Shown here piece by piece: positions 1 to 7,523 of a stretch of 11,320 nucleotides of DNA (within the stretch, counting starts at the first letter, position 1; each line of letters opens with the position of its first letter). The stretch spans positions 17,388 through 28,707 of the forward strand of contig PBAR01000003.1 in the NCBI GenBank assembly GCA_002718285.1, in the 5' to 3' direction. The stretch is from Fidelibacterota bacterium. GTDB lineage: Bacteria > Marinisomatota > Marinisomatia > Marinisomatales > UBA1611. The notes beneath the pieces are model-generated. The model worked only from the letters and a program-made list of their open reading frames with translations, ran no database searches and had not been told where the DNA came from. The position numbers were made by a program, and so were the translations under genes.

Positions 1-446
1 CCAAAATAAATTCTGTTGAACAACAGCTTAGAGAAGGCAGTGGAATTATGAATGAAATAGAAAAGATTCAACAATTCTTTTCTGATAAGAAAAGTAATTT
101 AATTACTTATCATATTTCAGGTAGTGAGCTGGCGGCGGAAATAAAAAATTTAAATGATCTTTCAAAAAAAAATGGAATAAAGATGAGTAATATTGAAACC
201 TACAGTCAAGATACTTTCCCGCCATTGAATGAGTATCTTGAGGGAGATAAAATTCCTCTTAAGCGGCATGCACTTAGTTTTCAATTAGCAGGAAACTTTC
301 TGGGAATCGGTTTATTTATGGAAATGCTGGAACAAATGTCAACTGATCTACGACTCGAACATTGTTCTTTTGCTTTAGATGATGATGATCCTAAAGGTGT
401 TATTGCAAAACTACAGTACCTTACCTATGCAGAGGACACACCTTGA
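1..446 (+). CDS. pilO: PilO-like type IV pilus inner-membrane assembly protein, C-terminal part (5' end outside window)
   Basis: The reading frame is open from the left edge. Codons before the first ATG at 48 encode KINSVEQQLREGSGI with no stop, so the ATG at 48 is probably internal and the gene starts upstream. The visible part has a charged, heptad-like helical stretch (about the first 30 residues), then an alpha/beta region ending in alternating hydrophobic strands. That fits the coiled coil plus ferredoxin-like domain of PilO. The N-terminal membrane segment expected for PilO would lie outside the window. In T4P systems PilO pairs with PilN and contacts PilP to link the cytoplasmic ring to the secretin. 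Identity rests mainly on position directly before PilP-, PilQ-, PilB- and PilC-like genes, because the family diverges strongly. GspM would be the T2SS counterpart. The TGA stop overlaps the next start. Confidence 0.65.
   Translation, partial: KINSVEQQLREGSGIMNEIEKIQQFFSDKKSNLITYHISGSELAAEIKNLNDLSKKNGIKMSNIETYSQDTFPPLNEYLEGDKIPLKRHALSFQLAGNFLGIGLFMEMLEQMSTDLRLEHCSFALDDDDPKGVIAKLQYLTYAEDTP
431..436 (+). promoter_or_regulatory. Shine-Dalgarno AGAGGA supporting the TTG start at 443
   Basis: AGAGGA lies 6 bases before TTG 443, inside the end of the PilO-like gene. It supports a TTG start whose TTGA overlaps the upstream stop, a usual arrangement for translational coupling. Confidence 0.6.
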
Positions 447-871
447 ATCGGGAAAAAATACTTGTAGGGCTTATGTTTGGAGTAATCCTGATCTATTTCA
501 GAGGATTTTTTATAGATCTTCTACCTGATTTCAGTGGAAAATCCAGTCCAAAAGTATCCAGTGCAATTCCTGTACAGACTTCTTCAACAACAGAAAAAGT
601 AGGATCATTGGCATACAGTGTCCCTCAATTATTGAGTATAGCTCAAGATGGTTGGGGCAAAGATATTTTTTATGACCGTAGTAATATCTATAAGAGCAGG
701 TTCAAATTAACAGGGATTACCCGTTTTGAAAAAGGATACAAAGCGATTATAAATGGAGATATTGCAATGGAAGGGAAGCGGGTCCAAGGTTTCATGGTAG
801 CTGATATTACTAAAAACCGTGTACTGCTTAAACGCAATAAACATCGAGTAACCTTAAAACTGGAACAATAA
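443..871 (+). CDS. pilP: PilP/GspC-like periplasmic linker protein
   Basis: This 142-residue protein has one N-terminal membrane segment (about residues 5-21). A Ser/Thr/Pro-rich linker (about 30-55) follows, then a short GWGKDIF motif at about 70-76 and a small C-terminal beta domain (about 88-141). The domain pattern, with LTGIT, then ING, then a valine- and lysine-rich strand pair, matches the beta-barrel homology region shared by PilP and GspC. In known systems this domain binds the N0/N1 region of the secretin and ties it to the PilN/PilO inner-membrane complex. PilP is often a lipoprotein; here the anchor looks like an uncleaved transmembrane helix, which is closer to GspC. The start is TTG, overlapping the upstream TGA by 4 bases. 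The stop directly abuts the secretin ATG, consistent with the usual pilP-pilQ order. Confidence 0.65.
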   Translation: MNREKILVGLMFGVILIYFRGFFIDLLPDFSGKSSPKVSSAIPVQTSSTTEKVGSLAYSVPQLLSIAQDGWGKDIFYDRSNIYKSRFKLTGITRFEKGYKAIINGDIAMEGKRVQGFMVADITKNRVLLKRNKHRVTLKLEQ

Positions 872-2590
872 ATGAAACATACAACATTGATATCTAAAAT
901 ATGTCTATTCGTACTTTCCACATCTTTATTAATTGGGCAATTTAAATTTCCTGGTATAAAATCAGATATTCTTGATGAATCCAAAAAGGATAAAGTGAAA
1001 GGTGCCCCAGAACTACTAGATATTTACACCACTGAAGAAGACAGCTCATTTATGTTGGTAATGGAATTTAGTAATTCCAAAATTGATTATGTAACCAGTG
1101 AAACATTTGCTCCACCGAGTGTTACTTTGTCATTAAGCAAAGTAAAATGGGACCGAGGAAATTTTACAAAAAAAAGTTCACATAGTCCTCTATTTCATTA
1201 TACTGTCAGTATCCCACGAAATGATAATCAAAAAGAAATAAAGAACACTTTGAAGGTTAGAATGGGTTTTACCAGATTGCCAGATTATAAGCTCCGGTTG
1301 GAACCAGCAAGACCTGAATCACCTAAGCATAAATTGAAAGTAATCTGGAAGAAAGGGAAAGTATCTAAACCGCTTCCAAAATATGTATTTCCATCAAGAA
1401 GATTGCCTGAATCAAGAGTGACAATGAATTTCCGTGATGCGCAGTTGGTAAATGTCGTTAGACTTTTGGCTTCACAAGATAATTTAAATCTGATACTGAG
1501 TGGTGATATAAAAGGTGAAGTCACATTAAACCTAGAAGAAGTATCCCTTGAAACAGCACTGGATGCTATTCTGCACGTTAATGGATTCGAATGGTTTCTT
1601 CAGGATAATATAATTATTGTACAACCTTCATCAGGTGGACGAGTATTGAGCGGTGAACTTATGACTCGCATATACAGGTTGAGTTATATAAAAGGGAAAA
1701 CAGCTACAGAAGCAGTTAAGGAGGCGATTACTGGCCGAGGCAAAATAAAGGCACTTTCTTCTACTCAGTCTTCTGAAGATACTGGAGGGGAACAGGATAT
1801 ACTTATGATCACAGATATACCAAGTAATTTTGATATAATTGATAGTGTGATTAAGTCTTTAGATGTAGAAGGAGATCAAATCAATATTTCTGTTAAATTT
1901 ATAGAAACAACTCTTAAGCATGATGAAACAATAGGTATCAATTGGAATTTACGGGAAACAATGTATATCCCTGGAGGTGGGGAAGCAGATACAAGTAATA
2001 CAATTAATGTCGGCCATATCAAACTCCCTGGAAATAATATGAGTTTTGCTACTTTGACAGCGCCGGTTGTTTCTGCCATGCTGGATCTTTTAGCAAATGA
2101 TGGAGACACCAAATTATTACAAGAACCCCAAGTTACGACTATGAGTAATTCTGCTGCTAATATTGTGGTAGGGACAACTATCCCTGTACTTGTTCCACAG
2201 GGTGAGGGAAGTGTATTTGGACAAAATCCTTATACCTATCAAGATCAGAGTATAAATGTTTCGTTAAGTGTATTACCAAGAGTAAATCCACAAGATGTGA
2301 TTTCAATGAAGATTGATGCTGTTGTACAGGCAATAATCGGCTACGTGGGCGCAGAGCAAAGGCCTATGGTTTCAACACGTTCTACTAATACCAATGTAAG
2401 GGTTAAAAACGGAGAAACATTGCTTATAGGAGGCTTAATATTTGATAATGATTTTGAAAGTCTGTCCAAAATGCCTTTACTTGGAGATGTCCCATTTCTT
2501 AAGAAAATTTTCAGATATCGTAACACAGAACGAGAACAACGGGAACTATTAATTTTTATTACCCCAACAGTAATTTCAGCTTCAATTTAA
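872..2590 (+). CDS. pilQ: PilQ/GspD-type outer-membrane secretin
   Basis: This 572-residue protein would form the outer-membrane channel through which the filament or substrate passes. It begins with a signal peptide (about residues 1-22: basic start, hydrophobic LFVLSTSLLIG). Next comes a beta-rich region (about 45-160) that could be a divergent AMIN-type domain. An STN/N0-like domain (about 181-252) starts at VTMNFRDAQLVNVVRLLA, followed by a secretin_N-like domain (about 264-335). The C-terminal secretin core runs from about 335 to 570. It contains a LLQEPQV motif, VRVKNGETLLIGGL, the family hallmark MPLLGDVPFLKKIFR at 534-548, and a final LLIFITPTVI strand. A single N1-type domain fits a T4P PilQ better than a T2SS GspD, which usually has three. 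Its ATG follows the upstream TAA with no gap. A pilotin is not visible. Confidence 0.93.
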   Translation: MKHTTLISKICLFVLSTSLLIGQFKFPGIKSDILDESKKDKVKGAPELLDIYTTEEDSSFMLVMEFSNSKIDYVTSETFAPPSVTLSLSKVKWDRGNFTKKSSHSPLFHYTVSIPRNDNQKEIKNTLKVRMGFTRLPDYKLRLEPARPESPKHKLKVIWKKGKVSKPLPKYVFPSRRLPESRVTMNFRDAQLVNVVRLLASQDNLNLILSGDIKGEVTLNLEEVSLETALDAILHVNGFEWFLQDNIIIVQPSSGGRVLSGELMTRIYRLSYIKGKTATEAVKEAITGRGKIKALSSTQSSEDTGGEQDILMITDIPSNFDIIDSVIKSLDVEGDQINISVKFIETTLKHDETIGINWNLRETMYIPGGGEADTSNTINVGHIKLPGNNMSFATLTAPVVSAMLDLLANDGDTKLLQEPQVTTMSNSAANIVVGTTIPVLVPQGEGSVFGQNPYTYQDQSINVSLSVLPRVNPQDVISMKIDAVVQAIIGYVGAEQRPMVSTRSTNTNVRVKNGETLLIGGLIFDNDFESLSKMPLLGDVPFLKKIFRYRNTEREQRELLIFITPTVISASI

Positions 2591-2596
2591 TTATTG

Positions 2597-2986
2597 ATGA
2601 ATAATAGTCATATTTTAATTATTGATAATGATGAGACTTTTTCTAGGTCTACTGAGGATTATTTTAATGAGCTGGGAATTGATGTGATTTCAACAAGAGA
2701 TGGTGTAGATGGTTATCGATTGGTAATTGAAACTCAACCTGCGATGGTCATGATGGATACAGTGCAAACAAATCTGGATGGTTTTCAAATATGTAAACTA
2801 ATTAAAATGGATAATCGTTTTGAAAATATTCCAATAGTATTTGTTTCTTCAAATGATATGCAGGAAGATGTAATGAAATCAGAGCAGGCTGGTTGTGATC
2901 TATTTCTTCGAAAACCTATTGTGCTTGACCAATTAGCAGAGGAACTAATTAATCTAATTATGGCAAATAATCCGGTAGAAGCTTGA
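2597..2986 (+). CDS. Stand-alone response regulator receiver protein
   Basis: This is a single CheY-like receiver domain of 129 residues with no output domain. All key positions are present: the acidic pair D10/D12 in ILIIDNDE, phospho-acceptor D54 in MVMMDTVQTNLDG, switch S84 in IVFVSSND, and K106 in LFLRKP. The spacing (30 and 22 residues) is canonical, so it should be phosphorylatable. ATG 2597 is preferred to the adjacent TTG at 2594. It sits 6 bases after the secretin stop, and the ATPase gene follows after 9 bases, so it is co-transcribed with pilus assembly genes. Receiver-only proteins such as PilG and PilH control twitching motility through the PilB/PilT ATPases in Pseudomonas. A similar role here is inference. 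No histidine kinase is present in the window. Confidence 0.9.
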   Translation: MNNSHILIIDNDETFSRSTEDYFNELGIDVISTRDGVDGYRLVIETQPAMVMMDTVQTNLDGFQICKLIKMDNRFENIPIVFVSSNDMQEDVMKSEQAGCDLFLRKPIVLDQLAEELINLIMANNPVEA

Positions 2987-2995
2987 GGATAGATT

Positions 2996-4627
2996 ATGAA
3001 TAGAAGTTTAGGCCAAATTTTAATTAGTGAAAATATGCTTAGCCCTCAGCAGGTTGATGAAGTTGTGGATTATAAGACAACACATCGATGCCATTTTGGA
3101 GATGCCTGTATTCAGCTGGGATTTCTCAATGAAGAAGAAGTCCTTACTGCCCTTGGTATTCAATTATATATACCAATGGTTGATTTAAATCATCTGAATG
3201 TTTCAGATGAAGCGTTAGAAATGATAAAAAAGGATCAGGCTAAGGAAATGAAAATTATGCCCCTTTTCATTATTGGGGATACGTTGACTATAGCTACATC
3301 TGATCCTATGGATATTGGTCTTATAGATCGGTTAAAAAAAATGTCACGTAAAGAGATTCAGACTGTTCTGGCGTCTGAACGTATGATCCAGGAATCCCAC
3401 GAGAACAATTTTTCTACAGGGTCTGCTTTTATGGGGGGGTTATCTGAAAAGACTATTGCAGGAGAAGAAGAAGATAGCGAAGAAAATATCAAAATTGCAG
3501 AAAATATAATGATTGAAGCTGTAAATAGTGGTTCTAGTGATATACATATTGAACCAGGTGAAGAAAAATTACGTGTTCGATTCCGTAAAGATGGTATTTT
3601 AGATGAAGTATTATCATTACCTCCAAACAAAGCAGCAGGGTTAGTATCTCGTTTTAAGATACAAGCTGGAATTGATATCGCAGAGTCTCGTAAGCCACAA
3701 GATGGTCGTTTTCAGCAAGAAGTGATGACAGGTAAACCAGTTGATGTTCGAGTTTCGACATATCCTACTCCTTTTGGTGAAAAAGTAGTTATGCGGGTTC
3801 TGGATCAATCTAAAGGTATTACAAACCTGAATAAACTCGGCTTTAGACGCGATACCCTTAAAACTTGGGAAGAAGTTTATCATAGCGGTAATGGTATCGT
3901 TCTTGTAACTGGACCAACTGGTAGTGGAAAATCCACAACATTGTATGCCACATTAAGTAAGGTAAACTCTATTTCTGAAAATATCATGACTATTGAAGAC
4001 CCCATTGAATATCAGCTTGAAGGTATTGTCCAAGGACAGGTAAATGAGAAGGCGGGTATGACTTTTTCAGCAGCGTTGCGTTCAATGCTTCGCCAAGACC
4101 CTGATATTATTATGGTTGGAGAAATGCGTGATAATGAGACTATAGAGTTAGCCGTACGGGCAGCTCTGACTGGTCATTTAGTATTCAGTACCTTGCATAC
4201 CAATGATGCTGCATCTACGTATACTCGCTTAATTGATATGGGAACAGATCCTTTTCTGCTAACTACAACTGTAAGAGGAATTTTAGCTCAACGATTGATT
4301 CGAAGATTGTGTGATAAATGTAAGGTTAAGCATAAAGCAACTGAAGTAGAATTAGAAACTATTGGAATGGGAGATTTTAAAGGGAGTTTATATCAAGCAT
4401 TAGAAGCTGGTTGCGATAATTGTACAAATGGATATAGCGGTAGAGCAGGTTTATATGAATTACTAGTGCCAACGGAGGAGATCAATGAAATTGTAAAGGT
4501 TGGAGGAAGCGCGCTGGATATCAATAAACTTGCAATAGAACAGGGAATGCCAACCCTTGTCAACGCAGCACAAGAATTTGTTAAAAAAGGATCTACTTCT
4601 ATAGAAGAAATATCCCGGGTGCTATAA
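2996..4627 (+). CDS. pilB: PilB/GspE-type assembly ATPase
   Basis: This 543-residue cytoplasmic hexameric ATPase would power pilin polymerisation. The N-terminal part (about residues 1-145) is a T2SSE_N/MshEN-type domain starting MNRSLGQILISENMLS. MshEN domains in relatives bind cyclic di-GMP; I have not verified the binding residues here. The ATPase core contains Walker A GPTGSGKST at 306-314, an Asp box (IMTIEDPIEYQLEG), Walker B DPDIIMVGEMRD at 368-379, and a His box FSTLHTND ending at 404. A CxxC...CxxC zinc-binding insert lies at C439/C442 and C473/C476, as in extension ATPases and not in the PilT retraction type. Walker B reads VGEMRD where VGEIRD is commoner. The ribosome site GAGGA (2985-2989) overlaps the upstream stop. 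The platform gene begins directly at the stop. Confidence 0.96.
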   Translation: MNRSLGQILISENMLSPQQVDEVVDYKTTHRCHFGDACIQLGFLNEEEVLTALGIQLYIPMVDLNHLNVSDEALEMIKKDQAKEMKIMPLFIIGDTLTIATSDPMDIGLIDRLKKMSRKEIQTVLASERMIQESHENNFSTGSAFMGGLSEKTIAGEEEDSEENIKIAENIMIEAVNSGSSDIHIEPGEEKLRVRFRKDGILDEVLSLPPNKAAGLVSRFKIQAGIDIAESRKPQDGRFQQEVMTGKPVDVRVSTYPTPFGEKVVMRVLDQSKGITNLNKLGFRRDTLKTWEEVYHSGNGIVLVTGPTGSGKSTTLYATLSKVNSISENIMTIEDPIEYQLEGIVQGQVNEKAGMTFSAALRSMLRQDPDIIMVGEMRDNETIELAVRAALTGHLVFSTLHTNDAASTYTRLIDMGTDPFLLTTTVRGILAQRLIRRLCDKCKVKHKATEVELETIGMGDFKGSLYQALEAGCDNCTNGYSGRAGLYELLVPTEEINEIVKVGGSALDINKLAIEQGMPTLVNAAQEFVKKGSTSIEEISRVL

Positions 4628-5866
4628 ATGCCAAATTTTAATTGTAAAGTAATGGATGCCAGTGGTACTGTCATCGAACGTAATATAACAGCGCCGTCAA
4701 TTATTGAAATTCATCATCTATTGGGTCAGATGGATCAACGTCTCTTATCAGCTACGAAAAAATCTGGTTTAAGTATGGACATGAATATTGATCCTTACTT
4801 GGGAAAAATTGGCCTGGCTCCAAGCAAAAAACTGTCAATTAAAGAATTAAATATATTTACCAGGCAATTAGAGCTGTTGTTAAATACTGGTATTGCGCTA
4901 TTAGATGCCTTGGACGCCCTAGAGCAGGCGGTAGTAAGTGAAAAGCTAAAAAAAGTGGTACAGGATCTGCGAACTTCCGTTTCTCAGGGAGATTCCTTAT
5001 CTGATGCGATGGCTAACAATCCTGAAGTATTTGATAATTTTTATGTGAATATGGTCCGTGCTGGTGAAGCCAGCGGTCAGTTACCCAATATATTCAATCA
5101 GATCCGGGATTTTGTAACCCGTAATATGGAAACTCAGAAAAAAATTAAAAAGGCACTTCGATATCCTACATTTGTGATTATTGCATTATTTATTGCAGGA
5201 TACATACAAATAACTGTTGTTATGCCCAAAATGGCAAAAACATTATTTTCCAATATGTCACCATCTGAACTGCCATTGCCTACAAAAATAATGTTAGGTA
5301 TTGGAGAATATTTAAGCCAATATATCTTTGTGACTGTTTTTGGTATTATAGCGCTTTTTGCAATTGTTAAATATATTATTGATACTCCATCTGGAGGTCT
5401 TTTTTGGGATCGATTAAAATTGAATATCCCCAAAATAGGAAGTTTGGTACAGGCTGGCCTTATTGCCCGGTTTGGGCAGATTTTTAGAACCCTTGTAGGT
5501 AGTGGCGTTAAAATTGAAAATGCTCTTGAGATTGCTTCAGATACAGTTGATAATAAAATATTTGAAAAAGATTTAATAGATGCGAAGAAAAAAGTTCTGG
5601 AAGGAATTCCCTTAAGTATTGCTCTTGAAGGAGAGTATATGCCACAGATGGCAACCAGTTTAATAAATATTGGAGAGCGCACTGGTGCTTTAGTGCTTAT
5701 GCTGGAATCATTAGCAGAATATTTTTCCGCTGAACTCGATGATAAAATGGATGCGGTCATGGGATCTATGGAACCAGTCTTAACTTTATTAATTACTGCT
5801 TTTGTAGGAGTCTTCGTATTAGCAGTATTTATGCCTATGGTGCAAAATATGATCAATATGATGTAA
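4628..5866 (+). CDS. pilC: PilC/GspF-type inner-membrane platform protein
   Basis: This 412-residue polytopic inner-membrane protein would couple ATPase rotation to insertion of pilin subunits. It has a short N-terminal beta region (1-70) and two T2SSF repeats. The first begins at IFTRQLELLLNTGIALLDAL (about 76-195). The second begins near residue 281 with RFGQIFRTLVGSGVKIENAL and runs to about 402. Three hydrophobic segments lie at about 182-200, 232-251 and 383-405, the standard topology. Length is typical for the family. The ATG follows the ATPase TAA with no gap, so expression is coupled. This is the last gene of the assembly operon; a 148-base gap separates it from the pilin gene. Confidence 0.95.
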   Translation: MPNFNCKVMDASGTVIERNITAPSIIEIHHLLGQMDQRLLSATKKSGLSMDMNIDPYLGKIGLAPSKKLSIKELNIFTRQLELLLNTGIALLDALDALEQAVVSEKLKKVVQDLRTSVSQGDSLSDAMANNPEVFDNFYVNMVRAGEASGQLPNIFNQIRDFVTRNMETQKKIKKALRYPTFVIIALFIAGYIQITVVMPKMAKTLFSNMSPSELPLPTKIMLGIGEYLSQYIFVTVFGIIALFAIVKYIIDTPSGGLFWDRLKLNIPKIGSLVQAGLIARFGQIFRTLVGSGVKIENALEIASDTVDNKIFEKDLIDAKKKVLEGIPLSIALEGEYMPQMATSLINIGERTGALVLMLESLAEYFSAELDDKMDAVMGSMEPVLTLLITAFVGVFVLAVFMPMVQNMINMM

Positions 5867-5892
5867 TTCTCTTGATCGTATTTAAATAATAA

Positions 5893-5922
5893 TTGGTGTA
5901 AAAAATTAATTTGCAATATAGC
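5893..5922 (+). promoter_or_regulatory. Possible weak sigma70-type promoter before the pilin gene
   Basis: TTGGTG (5893-5898) and TATAGC (5917-5922) are spaced by 18 bases in the gap before the main pilin gene. Both boxes match only partly, and the surrounding AT-richness makes chance matches likely. A separate promoter is expected because the major subunit normally needs far more expression than the assembly genes. Confidence 0.2.
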
Positions 5923-5923
5923 A

Positions 5924-5945
5924 CTCCAAAGAGATACATTTGGAG
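5924..5945 (+). other. Small hairpin in the pilin leader
   Basis: CTCCAAA (5924-5930) and TTTGGAG (5939-5945) form a perfect 7-bp stem with an 8-base loop. No T-tract follows, so it is not a good intrinsic terminator. It could mark an mRNA processing or stability boundary between the pilC message and the pilin message, or it could be chance. Confidence 0.35.
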
Positions 5946-6014
5946 ACTTTGATGATATTTTGGGAACTCAATTTATCTTAAGAAAACATAAAATCAAGAA
6001 ATCCGAGGAAAGCA

Positions 6015-6704
6015 ATGAATAAATTAAAAAAATCAGTTCGAAGTGGATTTACACTTATCGAATTAATCGCAGTGATGGTAATCTTAGGTATTTTAGCAGC
6101 TGTTATTGTGCCTGCTATTGGTAGTCTCACCGCAGGGGCTTACCAGTCTAATGCTCAGACAATGTACGGGGCCATAAAAAATTCTGTTAATAATCAATCC
6201 GTAAAAAATTCAATGACAGGCAGTAGAATGAAACAATTTCCGGTAATCTCTTCCAGTACATTAAATACTTATCTTGATTCCTGGATAGAAGACTATGATA
6301 AAGATTACTGGGTGCAATGGCAGTTTGATAATCATGTTGGAAATGCAGTTGCAACGGACAATGCCGCCGCCGCCGCAGTTTTTGGATATTTTCCTCATGG
6401 AATCCCTAATTCAGTTAGTAATGCAGGATCTGCAGTTGATATATCATCCTATGGTGATGCCGCAAATACTAGCCAGGAAGATGTTTATTATATTGTTTAT
6501 GCTCCAATTACCACATTGGATGGAGCTGATGGTGGTGTTCAGTTTGACGGTTACACACTATGTCTATTTTATGATGATGACCAAGACCACAATTATGAAG
6601 GTGATATTACAGTTGCTGCTAATGGGACTGTAACATATGTCACAGACCCTGATACTCAACCTTCATCTGAATTTGTACATACTTCAATCAAAGCAGCAGA
6701 CTAG
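6015..6704 (+). CDS. Main type IV pilin / GspG-like pseudopilin
   Basis: The protein has 229 residues. A short basic leader (1-11) ends in the prepilin peptidase site G11|F12, giving mature FTLIELIAVMVILGILAAV with Glu at position +5. This N-terminal helix anchors the subunit in the membrane before assembly and then forms the filament core. The globular part (about 45-229) is Asp-rich. It contains a five-Ala run, a GYFPHGIP motif and an acidic loop DDDQDHNYEGD at 187-197 that could bind calcium, as GspG pseudopilins do near their C terminus; this is inference. GAGGA at 6005-6009 is a strong ribosome site 5 bases before ATG. A leader of about 150 bases and a terminator make this a near-independent unit, as expected for the abundant subunit. 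The head shares clear similarity with the next gene. PilA-like and GspG-like assignments cannot be separated by eye. Confidence 0.88.
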   Translation: MNKLKKSVRSGFTLIELIAVMVILGILAAVIVPAIGSLTAGAYQSNAQTMYGAIKNSVNNQSVKNSMTGSRMKQFPVISSSTLNTYLDSWIEDYDKDYWVQWQFDNHVGNAVATDNAAAAAVFGYFPHGIPNSVSNAGSAVDISSYGDAANTSQEDVYYIVYAPITTLDGADGGVQFDGYTLCLFYDDDQDHNYEGDITVAANGTVTYVTDPDTQPSSEFVHTSIKAAD

Positions 6705-6714
6705 TACATAAAAA

Positions 6715-7473
6715 TTGAAGATATATTCCTATTTTAAAAACGCCAGTATATGCTGGCGTTTTTTATTTCTCCAACATTTATTAAAAAACAGTGTTAAAAA
6801 AAAGCAGGACACTAATTTATTTTATACTGTAATCCTTTCACTTTTTATTATTTCTATAAATATGAATTGTAGCAGTGCGGCAAAACACGAAAAAGCAGTA
6901 TCAGATATGTTTTATACAATAAAAGATCACATTGAAGTCTCTACAGAGAATAAAGATGTATCCAAGATGACTTTAACAAAAGCACTAAAAGATAGAATGA
7001 AAAAAGGTCAGTCCAAAAATGAACATACCTATTTGGAACCATCAGAGTTTAGAGATTGGAATAAAGATGGTAATAAATATTTAAAAGAGTGGGTAGATAA
7101 ATTTAATGAAAATCTCTGGGCACAGATAAGTGTTGAAAATATTTTTTCCAACGGCCCCGCAGTAGCTGAAGAACATAAACAGACAAATGCCATTCTATTT
7201 GGATATTTTCCGCATGGTGTACCTTTTGTATACGGTGGAGAAGGTGCAAATTTCAAAGATGTATATTGGATTTTTTACGCACCTCTGACTACTATTTCTG
7301 GGCAATCAAAAGGTATTGATAAAAATGGTTTTCATTTATCAGCATATAGGGATAAAGATCAAAATGGAGCTCTCGGGGCCTTAATTGGAAGTAATAATGT
7401 TGATGGAACATTGGCAGTAATACCAGGTGGTGATGAAAAGATACCAGAGCTAGTATATACTTCAATGCCATAA
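6715..7473 (+). CDS. Pilin-head paralogue with a lipoprotein-like N terminus, no prepilin motif (start uncertain)
   Basis: The C-terminal part matches the preceding pilin in order. MFYTIK aligns with MYGAIK, YLKEWVDKFNENLW with YLDSWIEDYDKDYW, GYFPHGVP with GYFPHGIP, DVYWIFYAPLTT with DVYYIVYAPITT, and LVYTSMP with the pilin end FVHTSI. It has no G|FxxxE class III signal. Upstream of the head lies a basic stretch (VKKKQ), a hydrophobic run (LFYTVILSLFIISI) and NMNCSSAA, a degenerate lipobox that could give a lipoprotein with Cys at 6868-6870. The start is unclear. The TTG at 6715 reads through the terminator and has no ribosome site. The first ATG (6862) would remove the hydrophobic segment. 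A GTG at 6791 is out of frame by one base at an 8-A run. Two Asp-rich loops resemble calcium sites: DWNKDGNKYLKE (7054-7089) and DKDQNG (7351-7368). It may be an accessory periplasmic or surface protein of the filament; the function is unknown. Confidence 0.6.
   Translation: MKIYSYFKNASICWRFLFLQHLLKNSVKKKQDTNLFYTVILSLFIISINMNCSSAAKHEKAVSDMFYTIKDHIEVSTENKDVSKMTLTKALKDRMKKGQSKNEHTYLEPSEFRDWNKDGNKYLKEWVDKFNENLWAQISVENIFSNGPAVAEEHKQTNAILFGYFPHGVPFVYGGEGANFKDVYWIFYAPLTTISGQSKGIDKNGFHLSAYRDKDQNGALGALIGSNNVDGTLAVIPGGDEKIPELVYTSMP
6736..6764 (+). terminator. Intrinsic terminator after the main pilin gene
   Basis: CGCCAG (6741-6746) pairs with CTGGCG (6753-6758) around a 6-base loop and is followed by six T. 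A run of five A precedes the stem, so the hairpin can extend and may also work on the other strand. It lies 32 bases after the pilin stop. Confidence 0.9.
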
Positions 7474-7499
7474 TTTATCATTTATTAACTTGAATAATC

Positions 7500-7523
7500 C
7501 GCCGAAATTTATCGGCGTTTTTT
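7500..7523 (+). terminator. Intrinsic terminator abutting the next start codon
   Basis: CGCCGA (7500-7505) pairs with TCGGCG (7512-7517) around loop AATTTA, followed by six T (7518-7523). The 3' arm and tract GGCGTTTTTTAT are identical in sequence to those of the terminator at 6736-6764. The ATG of the next gene begins at the base after the last T, so minor-pilin transcription must read through or start at this point. Confidence 0.85.

Noticed and set aside
688..984. - strand open frame across the PilP-secretin junction
   Set aside because: It is antisense to two supported genes and has no motif.
5134..5916. Long - strand open frame of 260 codons opposite the PilC gene
   Set aside because: It lies almost wholly antisense to a clear PilC/GspF gene. 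Its translation has no recognisable domain, and it is best explained as a shadow of that gene.
6295..6633. + strand open frame inside the pilin gene
   Set aside because: It is an alternate frame of the pilin head, and the Met/Leu/Ile-rich translation has no independent support or ribosome site.
6736..7523. The two CGCC hairpins as a CRISPR or mobile-element repeat
   Set aside because: There are only two copies, each ends in a T-tract after a gene, and no spacer array, transposase or terminal repeats are present.
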